Below, in pieces: positions 1-13,700 of a DNA stretch of 64,000 nucleotides; within the stretch, counting starts at the first letter, position 1; the number at the start of each line of letters is the position of its first letter. The position numbers were made by a program, and so were the translations under genes. The notes under the pieces are model-generated. The model was not told where the DNA came from and made no database searches. It saw only the letters and a program-made list of their open reading frames with translations. Source of the stretch: Ostrinia nubilalis (taxonomy: Eukaryota > Arthropoda > Insecta > Lepidoptera > Crambidae); contig NC_087092.1 in assembly GCF_963855985.1 (NCBI RefSeq), forward strand, positions 8,804,001-8,868,000, read 5' to 3'.

Positions 1-506
1 AACTGATTAATGATTTGTATCGCAACGAGTTCCGAATGACCGCAACCGCCATTCCGATACGGAGATAAATTCGGTCAACGAGCCACACGCCTTCTTAATG
101 TTGCTGACTGTGGTCCGAAGCGAATGACGTGTCTCCTAATTGATTATGTTTTTTATGTCTTCCCTGATAGTGACTCACACGCTATATAAATTCGAGTTGC
201 AAGTTTGATGCAGGAATGTGGGGAGCTATTTCTTTATATTTTTTCCTCCTTTCTAACTGCATAATGTCATATACATACACAGACAAATTATTATGCATTT
301 TTTTTGTCTGTATGTCTTAAAATAAGGATATACAATTAAATGCATTCACATGTTTGCTTATACACCATTTAAGATATAAAAGACGGACAAACTTTTTTCC
401 ATACACCTAATGTTAGACGGTGTTCTTTCTAGCTCTTTGCCTGTGCATTGTTGTGTGGAAACAAAGGCATTGCGGGATGGACGTAAATCGGATTTTTCCT
501 TTACAG
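1..506. other. Intron of sdk upstream of first visible exon
   Basis: AT-rich sequence ending in a good acceptor (TTTTTCCTTTACAG, ends 506). No signal-peptide exon or other coding signal is visible. Confidence 0.6.
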
Positions 507-3500
507 GACAAATGCAGCCGCCGCGTTTTAGTATGCAGCCATCTTCTTCAAACAGCGTAGTAAGAGTTGGCACGACAAAAATTTTGCAATGTTCAGCGTT
601 AGGTAAGAATAACTTTGCATTAAACCCATAAAGTAAGTACCTCATTGTGATGTTAACTTGTTTATTATAACGGGTCGTGTTCCCTTCACAGGCATTCCAC
701 AACCGATGTATAGGTGGTTAAAGAACGGTGTTCCGCTCGGGGATTATTCTTCAGAACTATTTTATAAAATCCACAATACCCAGCAACAAGACGCCGGTTC
801 TTACCAGTGTATCGCGAAAAATGACGTCGGGGCAATTTTCAGCGAAAAGAATAACATTGTCGTCGCCTGTAAGTAAAGTGCTCCTTTGAACGTCTTGCTT
901 TCATTAGGCACAATACACCAAGGTGGTTTGTTTTGGTATAAAGTGCCTTGGGAAAACTTTTTACTTGTTAGACTTTTTATTGTTATAAAAACTGTTCAAA
1001 TGGGCCTAGACCAAAAAAACTAATTATACTAAATGTTACAAAAGCGTCTTGTCGTCTATTCTTAACCAAAATAATTTTCGCGGTATGGTAAAAACTTCGA
1101 GATTCAATGTTTGTTACGTTTATAGATATGGGGACATTTGATAAAGTCTCGGAAGAAACAATCACTGCTGAATCAGGACGGGCTGCTGTGCTAGAATTTC
1201 CACACATAGAATCAGAACCACCGCCCTCAGTTATTTGGCAAGATGAGAACGGCGCCTTGAGATATGACCAAAAATATGCAGTCACTGATGAACATCAACT
1301 TGTTATCCTGTCAGCCTCGCATGATGATGTGAAATCATATCGGTTTGTATTTTCTTAAATACAGAAATTTCTTTTTTCGTTATAGTAAACATACATTAGT
1401 TTAATGCGCGTAACTGGATCTGATTATTGACTTTCTAAATAATTACATTATTATTTTCTTTTCAGAGTAAGAGCAATAAATACTCAATTAGGTAAAGAAG
1501 AAAACAGTCCTTATATTAACTTGGATGTCTTTGGGGACGACAACAAAGAAGTGCCACCAGAAATTATAATTAAACCCAAAGACAAGAAAATCATCAAAGG
1601 TCAAGAATATACAAATTTGTATTGTGTAGCTAACGCTCGACCCCTTCATGAATTAGAGACATTATGGTTCAAAGACGGAATCATGATAGATTTAGCGGGA
1701 ATCACATTTGATTTGAACGACCAATGGAATAGAACACTCAGTCTGATATCTGCTAATTTGACACACACGGGACAGTATACATGCCAAGCCCGATTGCGTA
1801 CTGGTGGTTTCGCAACAGTCACAGCGTCTGCAATGGTGACAATTTATGAAAAACCTGTATTTTTATCTAACTTAAAATCGGAAACCTTTGGGGAATTCGG
1901 CAACACAATAGTATTGGACTGCAACGTTCAAGGTATACCTCTACCAGGAATCACTTGGTATAAAGATGCAAGAAAAATAGCAAGTGTTGGAGCCGAAGCT
2001 GCTAATCACGACAATGCCGATGTTTATGATGGTGAAGGTCGTTATAGAGTGGAAGTAGATCGGTCACTTGTTATCAGCAATCTAAGGATGGAGGACATGG
2101 GCATATATCAATGCATAGCTAGCAACGAAGCTGGGGAATCGTCTATCTACACCTGGTTAAAAATTAAAAGTGAGTGTCCTTTTCTAATTCATGCTTCGCT
2201 TGTATACAACTGTGAAAAGAGTAGCTGAAGAGTGAACTTTATTCTTTACTACTGAATATTTTGAGGGAGCAGTAAATAATTAAATTGTATCGTGTATTTT
2301 CATTCGTTCTCTCTTTGGCTACTGTGCAAAAGCTACCATTATAAATATTGGTTAACGATTGCTACTATCATACAGAAAAGGACATAATTCGTGTACCACG
2401 CAGTCACATGAAGTTGATTAGAATGAGGACTACAGACAAAAAGGCTAAAACGTTCAAATTCGATACCGGCAGTAAGGAAGTTATTGTCATATTGCACAGT
2501 TATTAGCAATTATTACAATACTTTGTTTTCCAGCACTGTGTGATTGCAAAATGATTTGCTTTGTTTTTTTATTCTTTTAAGGTTTTGGTTCAGGTGCTTT
2601 TTATAAAAAAAAAAACATTTTTGTTCAGATTTTATGTATTTTGTTAATTTTAGTTAAGCATTATTTATTAGCTAGCTATACCATACTTATTGTTATTCTG
2701 TGGCTATACTAACACTAAAATGACTTGAATTAATTAAGTTATGAAGTAAGTATTTTGTTAAATGGCTAGCTTAATAACTAGTCTTCATCTTTTTTATGTC
2801 TGATGTAGTCATTAGCGATGTAACGCAAAATCATGATGAAAATGTTATAGTATTTTTCTTGTTCATTATAAAGTACGCTTTCTTTTATAAATGTCAATCA
2901 ATCATAACAGTACCTAGTGTTGATTTTAAACATAAATAAAGCTGTCAAAAACGTTAGAAAATAATGTGAAGTCAATTACATCACTTTAAAACACGCTCTC
3001 ATCTCGTGAAAAATTCACTGGTTCGCTGCCGAATTATAGTGACTTTATAAGACACCTGCGGAGTTTACTAAGTGTTAAAGCGACGTCAATTGCTCTTAAG
3101 AGCTTAATAGCCATAACGTTGTATTTCCTCACTGAATGTGAGGTCGCACTAAGTGTTCACATTTTTCATTTACGAACTGCAAGACACCTAGTAAATATTA
3201 ACTAGATTTCACGTAACTTTTTTAGTTTCATTACAAAAATATGATTGTACAATTTGTTATTAAGTAGTTAACTATTGTTGTAAAATAGTAATAGACATTT
3301 GCATGTTATTTTTAATGTAACATTTGATACACCGTTTTCTTTTTGTCATTTTTGTGTGATACTAATATTGAAATGTAGCGGCTAGCGTAGTATGAATAAC
3401 TATAGCGTGTGTGGCTTGTAGCGTCCCCGCCAGTAATGCAGACAGCGCCGAGCAACCTGACCGTTCTGGACGGGAAGGACGCTTCCATCGCGTGCCGCGC

Positions 3501-4700
3501 CATCGGAGCCCCCACCCCCAACGTAACCTGGTACTTCAATGGTTAGTAATTGTCGTAATACGTTCACCGTTATTACTGCCTACAATGTCTAACATACTCC
3601 CATGCGATCTAAATAGTTACTAAGTACGTAATAAGACGAAGTGTTTTCAATAGAGACCAAATGGGTATGAAAGTAGTTTGAGCGTGACTGGCCCTCATTA
3701 CGAGGCTTTTACATATTTAAGTACATTAGTAGTTATATTGATTGATGGGAATTACAACATTTATGAAACTATACACAGCACTGCAACATCGTGTAATCTG
3801 ATACTGGTACACAAAAAATAAAACTATTTGTACGGAAACTGCAATTTGGGCAATAATATCACTGTTATAAAAATAATAACTTGTTACTATTTTTAGAGAC
3901 GCATCATCGCATCGACAGTTTCCCATGACAATTTAAACCAACTGACGTTGTTAATTTAGTCTCGGCTCAAACTAATTGGTTATTAATGAGGCCAGTTTGT
4001 ATCCGCTTATTAATATAAAGTTCATCATAAAACTGCATTGTTTACTATCTCTACTTATCTAGACTGGACTTTATTATCATAATAATTGTAATGTTTTAGA
4101 TTCGCTAATCATCAACCTTTCGGGGAGGTTGCAAGCTTTGGATGAAGGAGATTTATTAATTACAAGCACGACTACAGCTGACACCGGGAAGTACACCTGC
4201 GTCCGTGCAAATGATGCGGGGAACGTTTCAGGGGAGTCTTTTCTAACTGTTCTCGGTATGTATTTACCCTAATCTATGAATTTTGGTTTGTAAAAAAAAT
4301 GACGATAATATTAACTTGTTTCCCCTTTCAGTGAGAACGCAAATAATAGCCCCACCGGTAGATACGCGAGTGTTATTAGGCCATACCGCAACGTTACAGT
4401 GTAAGGTTTCAAATGATCCGAACGTCAAGTATAATATTGATTGGTTCCACAATAAACAGTGAGTATTGTAATGAGATTATTCCCACAGAGACTTGTGAGT
4501 GTTTTAAGATCTATTTTTAAGTTGCGACGTTCATGGTAAAAATAACTTTTAGGCCTATGACGGCTGGTACCCGAGTGTGGGTGACAGCGGAGGGCGCGTT
4601 GACGGTGCAAGCCGTGCGCGCGAGTGACGCGGGCGAGTACACTTGCGTCGTGACGTCACCGGGCGGCAACCACACGCGGCACGCCACCCTCTCCGTAATA
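507..4700 (+). CDS. sdk: sdk exons 1-8: six Ig domains
   Basis: Six Ig-like domains in order: exons 1-2 (C...W...DAGSYQC), exons 3-4 start, two in the long exon 1466-2169, exons 5-6 and exons 7-8. The canonical Cys, Trp and D-x-G-x-Y-x-C pattern is clear in all but the second, where the strand-B Cys position reads LEF and the strand-F motif reads VKSYRVRA, so that domain lacks the disulphide pair. In vertebrate Sidekicks the N-terminal Ig domains form the homophilic interface (established for the family). Most exon boundaries are phase 1, as is usual for Ig cassettes. Confidence 0.92.
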
Positions 4701-7700
4701 GAACTTCCCTTCGCCCCCACCAATGTCCGTGCGGTCAGGCTTGACGGGGCAACGCAGAGAGCCGTCAATGTATCATGGACCACGGGATTTGATGGGAACT
4801 CGCCAATACAGAAATATATCGTACAAAGACGTGTTGTACCGGAATTCGGTTAGTTTATTTTTTATCATTTTATCTAACCTCAATCGATAAGGAAATATTG
4901 GACGTTTATCTAATAATAAACAAACACCATATTAACATCAATTTATTTCTATTAATTAATTAATTAATTACTAATCTAATAATTAATTAGTTACACAGAT
5001 GTATTTTTTGGTTGCTTGTAGGTCCTACACCAGACCCGTTGCTGAACTGGATAACAGAACCAATGAATGTGTCTGCGAACCAGCGCTGGGTCTTGCTAAC
5101 TAGCCTCAAAGCAGCCACCTCTTATCAGTTCCGCGTGTCAGCTGTCAACACAGTAGGGGAAGGGCCTGCGTCCGACCCTACCGATGTACTTACATTGCCG
5201 CAAGAAGGTATGTAAACTAGCATTTAAACAAATTGTACTAACATTATGTAAAAATCGATATGGAAACAATGTATTTGCAACAAATTGTATGCTTTTATGC
5301 CATCAGTCAGCACAACCAAAAACACTTAACATTTTATGCTAAACTGTACTATTACAACGTTCTAAGGTTCTAATTTACATAATATTGTGTACACTTATTA
5401 AGCAAAATTAATCCTTATAACATTATTATAGTTGCTCCTGTGTGCACATTACATTACCATATTTGCACATTATCATGTTTACTTATTCACAAAGTTGAAG
5501 TTGTGTACTGAAAAAATGGCTCTGCAAGGTTTGTCACTTCAATCACAGTTGATGTTACAATAAAATGTGTTCTCTTTGTGATCAAGCAGCCAGTGATCTA
5601 ATATGCTGCCAAGGTATGATAACACTCTAATGTAGATGGATCTTCGTATCTTTTTCTTTTGGTCATGTGTATGTGTACTTATGATTGGTTTCTTCATTTA
5701 TATTTATTATTTGTTTCATGTGGAACTGTTATGCATGAACATGTGTACTGATTTACTATCTGTTTATCTTAAGAATTACATTTTGCTTGAGCTATGCAAT
5801 TTTTTCAACTAAGCATGTTCTGATCAGTGATATCAGATTTGAACATTTTTAATGTCATATTTCAGCTCCCTCTGGTCCACCTGTAGGGTTCATGGGATCG
5901 GCCCGCTCATCATCTGAAATAATAACACAGTGGCAACCGCCGCTTGAAGAACATAGAAATGGTCACATACTAGGCTTTGTCATCAGATACAGATTGCGTG
6001 GCTACGAAAACAGTCCCTGGACTTACCAAAATATTACCAACGAAGCTCAAAGAAATTACCTTATTCAAGATCTAATCACGTGGAAGGATTATAATGTACA
6101 AATAGCCGCGTACAATGATAAAGGTGTGGGAGTATTTTCGGACAGTTACACAATTAAAACAAAAGAAGGTGTACCCGAAGCTGCCCCAGATAATGTTCGT
6201 TGTGAACCTTTTAATTCCACGGCGCTAACAGTTTGGTGGACTCCACCAAACCCTCAGAAAATAAATGGAATTAATCAGGTATGTAAAGCGGAAATCTCTA
6301 AAACACTACGAAACCTCGTAACAAACAGATTCAAAGTTAATGCCAACCCTGTATTCAAATGAAGCAAATCTATATTGATACTTTATTACAGGGTTACAAA
6401 ATGCAAGCGTGGAGATGGGACGATAACGAAGGCACGAACGTGGAACAAAAGCTAGTCAGCGTGCCGCCCAACTTACTTGACCCTCTGACTGAACAGTCGG
6501 CAATCATAAGCGGCCTAGAGAAATTCACTGATTATAACATTTCAGTGTTGTGTTTCACTGAACCAGGCGATGGCCCACGAAGCGATTTCGTTTTGATAAG
6601 GACTAAAGAAGATCGTAAGTTTTACTACTTATTGTTACCGCATGAAATAATATTGGCTCTTCATGTCCGTGTATGTAATTTCATTTCTGTGTTCAGTGCC
6701 AGACGAAATAGTAAACCTGCAATTTGACGATATATCGGACCGAGCTGTACGGGTATCGTGGTCGCCACCTAAAAAATCAAATGGTATATTAATTGGCTAT
6801 AAACTTAGCTATGCCATCAAAGACGACGAAAATTCAGTCAAAGAAGAACTATTACCCCCGAATATTACGAGCATAAAGGTCGAACATTTGCAGGTATGTT
6901 CAGTTACAAGATTATTACCGCATATTTCGTTCAATATACACATATTGTGTGCTTACAAATGTAAGATATTTAATAGAAAGCCAACACAAACCCTCTTTTT
7001 ATCATGAACGTTTTGTTACGTGTTTATCTCAATACTTTCCTGATTCCCATGCTCACAATGTCCATTGTTCAGACGGCAAATCATTAACGGTACCGGCTTC
7101 ATGTGAGATTATTAAAATTAGAGACGATGACATTGGGTTGTTGACAAGCTAGATAATCCTTGTAACTGGTTGTTTTACAAATAATAAATAGTGGTTTTTT
7201 TTTTCATATTTATTGATCAACTCACTTTAATGGAACCCACTTCACAACACATGTTCAATTGAATTTGTTTTTTTACGCTGCAACGACCGTCTGACCTAGT
7301 GGAACAACGCCTTTCGTGATTTCCTGTAGTAATCTCGTTGAAGATTGGGTATGAGCATGTGTAGCCATAGTAATGGACGTTAATAATATTAATCCTTTGC
7401 GTGTATTCATCCGTTATCTAGGCGCCATGCTCAGTACTCGTAGTTAGTGTGACCCGCCGCGCAAAGACTTTATTTAAGCTACATATACATAGATCGTGTC
7501 ATCCACGAAGATGCGCCCCGCCAATCTCCCGCTAATGTTTGAGTTATCGGTACACGCTAAATTATCCGCACACTACAATAATGACGCTCGGATTGCTCGG
7601 ATCAAACTCCCCTCACCCCGCGCTTCCCTCGACCGAAAATTGGGTGCGTCTTCGTGGATGAAAACGATCTATATCGATGTTCTGAATGTACTAATGTATT

Positions 7701-10700
7701 ATAGGCAAGTACTCACTACAAATTCTGGCTATGCGCAATGACCGCGGTGGGCGAGGGTCCCGCGCGCGCGGCCACCATCCAGTCAGGAGTGGAGCCAGTT
7801 CTGCCGGACGCGCCTCGCAATCTGGCCCTCTCTAACATCGATGCCTTCTCCGTACTTCTTCAATTCACGCCTGGCTTCGATGGCAATTCTTCTATCTCAC
7901 TGTGGACAGTCCAGGTTAGTATTAACATTTAGTTAGGCATTGTTTTGTTTTGAAATATATACAAGGGATTTTTTGTGTTTTAGTTACATGTGCTCTACAT
8001 GTGTACAAAGATAATAATTCAAATGTGACGCACCCGACTACTACGCCAGAAGTAGCGGGTGCGATCTCGGCACAAAACAAACATTTCTGTGCATGAACAT
8101 GTCTGTTTATATTTATTAGTTCAATTTGGGTGTTTTTATCAAAAATACGTATTTAAATGTAATAACAAATGTCTGTTGTCTGGTTAGTGTCCAAACTCTG
8201 CTTAACGTTACGTTCTGCCTATACGAGATAATGTGAAATGTAATGTGATAATTATTTACGTTTTTAGGCACAAACCGCCCGAAATTCATCATGGGTGACA
8301 ATATACGAAGTGAATGCGCCAGACGCCCAGTCCATCCTAGTGACTGGTCTGGTCCCATTCACAACCTACCGGCTGCGGTTGATCGCGACCAATGTTGTGG
8401 GTTCCTCGCAGCCTTCCGAGCCGTGCAAGGAGTTCCAAACTATTCAAGCGCCTCCGCAACACCCGCCGAGGAACGTCACTGTACGAGCTGTCAGCGCTAC
8501 CAACTTGCGTGTTAGGTGGATTGTAAGTATTAATTGTAATTGAAACTCATTGGTTCATATCGACGGATGATAAGGAAATAATTTGTAATTATTTAACAAT
8601 GAAATAACTTGTAATTAAAATAAAATCTATCCATTTAAAACAATTATCGTTTTTATTTTAATTACTGTTTTAGTAAATTAATGATTAGATCCGATTAAAT
8701 CCACAATCTTTACTTTTAGCCCCTGCAACAAAGCGAATGGTTTGGCAACCCCAAAGGCTATAACATCACGTACAAGCGGAGCGGGGCGAACGAGACCTTG
8801 TTTAGCGTGATTGATGACCACACAGCAAACTCACACATACTACTCAATTTAGAGGAGTGGTCTGTTTATGAAATACGTATGACTGCTATCAACGAAGTCG
8901 GTACTTCAGCAGAGAGTCCAACAGCCACAGAAAGAACTCGAGAAGCTGGTAATTTAATGATTTTTTATAACATAAAAACGTTTATTTCACACCAAACTAG
9001 TTAGAAATCTTAAACAATTAGATTTTATCTTGATTTTATTGTATTAACTTTAATTTACAGTACCTTCACGAGGTCCAAGTGACGTGTCAGCTAATGCCAC
9101 GTCATCAACGACAGTGGTCGTCCTTTGGGGTGACATCCCAGCACAAGACCAAAACGGTCTGATCGAAGGGTACAAAGTTTGCTACGCCGCGGTGGTACCC
9201 CCGCCAAGACCGGAGCATAAAAAAATTGAATGCCAGGCGATACCATCGAACCAAACACACACGATAACGCTTACAGAACTCAGAAAATATGTGGTCTATC
9301 AGATTCAAGTATTGGGTTACACGCGATTAGGTGATGGCGCCCTTAGCGACCCACCTATTACAGTAAGGACTTACGAAGACAGTACGTATGCCTCTTTGTA
9401 AATTATCTTGAAAATCTTTAGTTAAGAATAGTTTATCTTATTATTTTTTAAATTTTTATTTTTTTTCATTTTTAGCACCTGGCCCACCATCCAACGTATC
9501 TTTTCCTGATGTAACATTCACAACCGCGCGAATAATATGGGACGTACCAGAAGATCCAAATGGCGAAATATTAGCGTACAAAGTTACATACCACCTCAAT
9601 AACACATCTCAGCACATGTTTTCGAGAGAGTTCTTACCATCTGATAGAACATTTAGGTACGTAGAATACTACTGAATTCAACTTAATAGCATTATGTGAC
9701 TTAAGTTTAAATATCTAACTAAGACCGAAAGGCCCTGTTAAATAAGGCAAATAAATTGAATTAATAAAAATATTTAAAACAAATAAATTAATCCAAATTG
9801 TACTTTTACTTTACAGAGCAACAGAGCTAGCTTCGGAGCGGTACTACCTGTTTTCAGTGACGGCTCAGACCAGGCTAGGGTGGGGCGGCACAGCGCGCGC
9901 CTTAGTACTGACGACCGTCAACAGAGCTGCGCCCGCGCCGCCCGCGCGGCCTAATGTGGCCCGCTCACTGTTGCAGCCGCACCATATTACCTTCTCCTGG
10001 ACCCCTGGGGACGACGGCTACGCGCCGCTTAGGTATGTTGACTCAGATACAGCTAGAGTGGGATGGAACAGCGCGCGCCCTGGTGCTGACGACCGTCAAC
10101 AGAGCAGCGCCCGCGCCGCCCGCGCGGCCTAATGTGGCCCGCTCACTGTTGCAGCCGCACCATATTACCTTCTCCTGGACCCCTGGGGACGACGGCTACG
10201 CGCCGCTTAGGTATGTTGACTCAGATACAGCTAGAGTGGGATGGAACAGCGCGCGCCCTGGTGCTGACGACCGTCAACAGAGCAGCGCCCGCGCCGCCCG
10301 CGCGGCCTAATGTGGCCCGCTCACTGTTGCAGCCGCACCATATTACCTTCTCCTGGACCCCTGGGGACGACTGCTACGCGCCGCTTAGGTACGTTGACTC
10401 AGATCCAGCTAGAGTGGGATGGAACAGCGGGCGCCCTGGTGCTGACGACCGTCAACAGAGCTGCGCCCGCGCCGCCCGCGCGGCCTAATGTGGCCCGCTC
10501 ACTGTTGCAGCCGCACCATATCACCTTCTCTTGCACCCCTGGGGACGACGGCTACGCGCCGCTTAGGTATGTTGACTCAGATCCAGCTAGAGTGGGATGG
10601 AACAGCGGGCGCCCTGGTGCTGACGACCCGTCAACAGAGCAGCGCCCGCGCGGCCTAATGTGGCCCGCTCACTGTTGCAGCCGTACCATATTACCTTCTC

Positions 10701-13700
10701 CTGGACCCCTGGGGACGACGGCTACGCGCCGCTTAGGTATGTTGACTCAGATCCAGCTAGAGTGGGATGGAACAACGGGCGCCCTGGTGCTGACGACCGT
10801 CAACAGAGCAGCGCCCGCGCCGCCCGCGCGGCCTAATGTGGCCCGCTCACTGTTGCAGCCGTACCATATTACCTTCTCCTGGACCCCTGGGGACGACGGC
10901 TACGCGCCGCTTAGGTAGGTTGACTCAGATCCAGCTAGAGTGGGATGGAACAACGGGCGCCCTGGTGCTGACGACCGTCAACAGAGCAGCGCCCGCGCCG
11001 CCCGCGCGGCCTAATGTGGCCCGCTCACTGTTGCAGCCGCACCATATCACCTTCTCTTGGACCCCTGGGGACGACGGCTACGCGCCGCTTAGGTGTGAAT
11101 CAGACTACACCCGTGGCCGCCAATGTAGCTCGCTGCTACAGCCATACCAAAATATTATCTTATGCGTGCTACACGTTTCTTAAATATCACGACGATAACG
11201 GTCTTCATATTCTTTGTACCGGATAATTAAGCCAAAAAAAACTGTTACCGGAAACGTTTATATAAAAAAACTTCGTCCTAATTCGGTAACATCTTCTATG
11301 ACTTTCAGGAAAAGTTGTCCCAATCTACTCATTTCGTCGTATTTTGTATCGACATAATTATATCTCTTTCGGCTATTTATAAAAAGGTAACGACCTGTGC
11401 AAAAGTGACATACCATGGATCGAGGATCGCTGGTGAAGTGGAAGTAATTAATGATTCCTTTAATATTAGATTTCCCTGGATGACATCATTATTTATTACT
11501 TTCAGATATTACACAGTTCAACAAAAAGAGGATGGTGGTACCTGGCAAACAATACCGGAGCGAGTGGATCCGTTCGCGACGTCTTACACCGCCGAAGGCC
11601 TGAAGCCGTATACCGCTTACCAGTTCCGAATTCGCGCCACAAACGACATTGGCCCGAGTCGTTACAGCAACGCTACTGAGACTGTACGGACATTGCCAGC
11701 AGGTAAATTAGGAGATATTATGTTATGTACAGTCGACAGCACGTTAACGTAAACACTGTGGTATTTTAAGTAGTTGCGATAGGGGCGACTTTGCAACGAA
11801 AATGTTTGGCTGATGTGCTGTCGACTGTACTATGGATACTGTAAAGAACCTTGTTTATGGGATACTTGAGGTAAAAGTTTTTTTTACCGATTTTCTATTT
11901 GATTTATTTTCCATATTAGCTTTGCTAATTGCAGGATTTAAATATATCAAATATCCAATTACTGCACAGGTTACACAATAATAACCATATCTCTCAACTA
12001 TATCGTAAGATGCATTATAATATTTCTATTGTCTCCAGCGCCAAGCAAAGCAGTAGAAAACCTACACGTGGTACCAATAACGCCGAGCAGCGTACGCGTG
12101 CAATGGTCGGCGCTAGGCGAGCCGCACTGGAGCGGCGACACGCGCACCGGCGGCTACCGCGTGTTCTACCAGCCGCTCACAGACTTCCCTACCGCGCTGC
12201 AGCAGACCATGAAGCAAGAGGTGCCGGGGATCAAGGTGAGGAATGATAGAAGGGAGTGAAGAACCTACACGTGAAGCGATAACCTCTAGCAGCGTACGTG
12301 TGCAATGGTCGGCGCTAGGCGAGCCGCACTGGAGCGGCGACACGCGCACCGGCGGCTACCGCGTGTTCTACCAGCCGCTCACAGACTTCCCTACCGCGCT
12401 GCAGCAGACCATGAAGCAAGAGGTGCCGGGGATCAAGGTGAGGAATGATAGAAGGGAGTGAAGAACCTACACGTGAAGCGATAACCTCTAGCAGCGTACG
12501 TGTGCAATGGTCGGCGCTAGGCGAGCCGCACTGGAGCGGCGACACGCGCACCGGCGGCTACCGCGTGTTCTACCAGCCGCTCACAGACTTCCCTACCGCG
12601 CTGCAGCAGACCATGAAGCAAGAGGTGCCGGGGATCAAGGTGAGGAATGATAGAAGGGAGTGAAGAACCTACACGTGAAGCGATAACCTCTAGCAGCGTT
12701 CGCGTGCAATGGTCGGCCCTAGGCGAGCCGCACTGGAGCGGTGACACACGCACCGGCGGCTACCGCGTGTTCTACCAGCCGCTCACAGACTTCCCTACCG
12801 CGCTGCAGCAGACCATGAAGCAAGAGGTGCCGGGAATCAAGGTGAGGAATTATAGAGGGGTGAAAGCAAATCAGCAGAAAACTTGCACGTGGTTCCGAAT
12901 TCCAATTACGCCAAGCAGCGTGCACGTGTAGTGGGCGGCGCTGGACCACTACTTCAATAATTGAGTTCGCGAACTTACAACATCATAATCTTCTACCATA
13001 TAAAATCGTCTTTGCTTCGCTTCGCTTTAACGGTCCATAAAAAGTATGTCAATTAACTAGATTACTAGATTGACCACTAACCCGTCACTCAGTAGACTTT
13101 TCTGTATGAAGTCACGATGCCTGTACAGCTCAAATTGGTAAAGATGAAAAAAGTTCACACGTTCACGTTTTAAGCTATTCTCTATGGTCCATTCTCATCT
13201 CATAAAAAAACAATTTTCAGAGCGAAGAGGTGGTTCTAACCGACTTATCAGTGGATCGCAACTACGAGATCAGCGTGTGCGCCATAAACTCGCAAGGGGC
13301 GGGGCCCAGTGGCACGCCCGCGGTGGTGTGGGTGGGGGAGGCGGTCCCAACCGCCCCGCCCAGAGACGTCGCCGCAGAACCGCTGTCTCCCACTGAGGTC
13401 TCGCTCAAGTGGCAACCACCCCTACTCGCGCAACAGAATGGAGACCTACTGGGGTATAAGGTAATAGACTGAGCTTGATGTGGAGATGTAGAATAAAAGT
13501 ACATTTGATTGGGATTCATTTTCTTTAAAAAATACTTTTAGAATTAACAATATTATTTTTGGTTCTTTATGTTACAATACAAGTAACTGTTTGTTTTATC
13601 AGATTTTCTACCTTATGACGGAGTCGCCAGAAGAGCCCGAGCTAGGCAGAAAGGCTGAAGAGGAAATTGAAGTAGTACCCGCCACCGCCACGTCACATTC

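Noticed and set aside
10310..10918. 202-codon + strand open frame in the tandem array
   Set aside because: It runs through several array copies in a frame shifted from the FN3 frame, so it encodes repeats of a wrong-frame peptide.
9859..12949. Regular repeats considered as a CRISPR-like array or satellite
   Set aside because: Units are contiguous, have no spacers and are copies of the adjoining exons.
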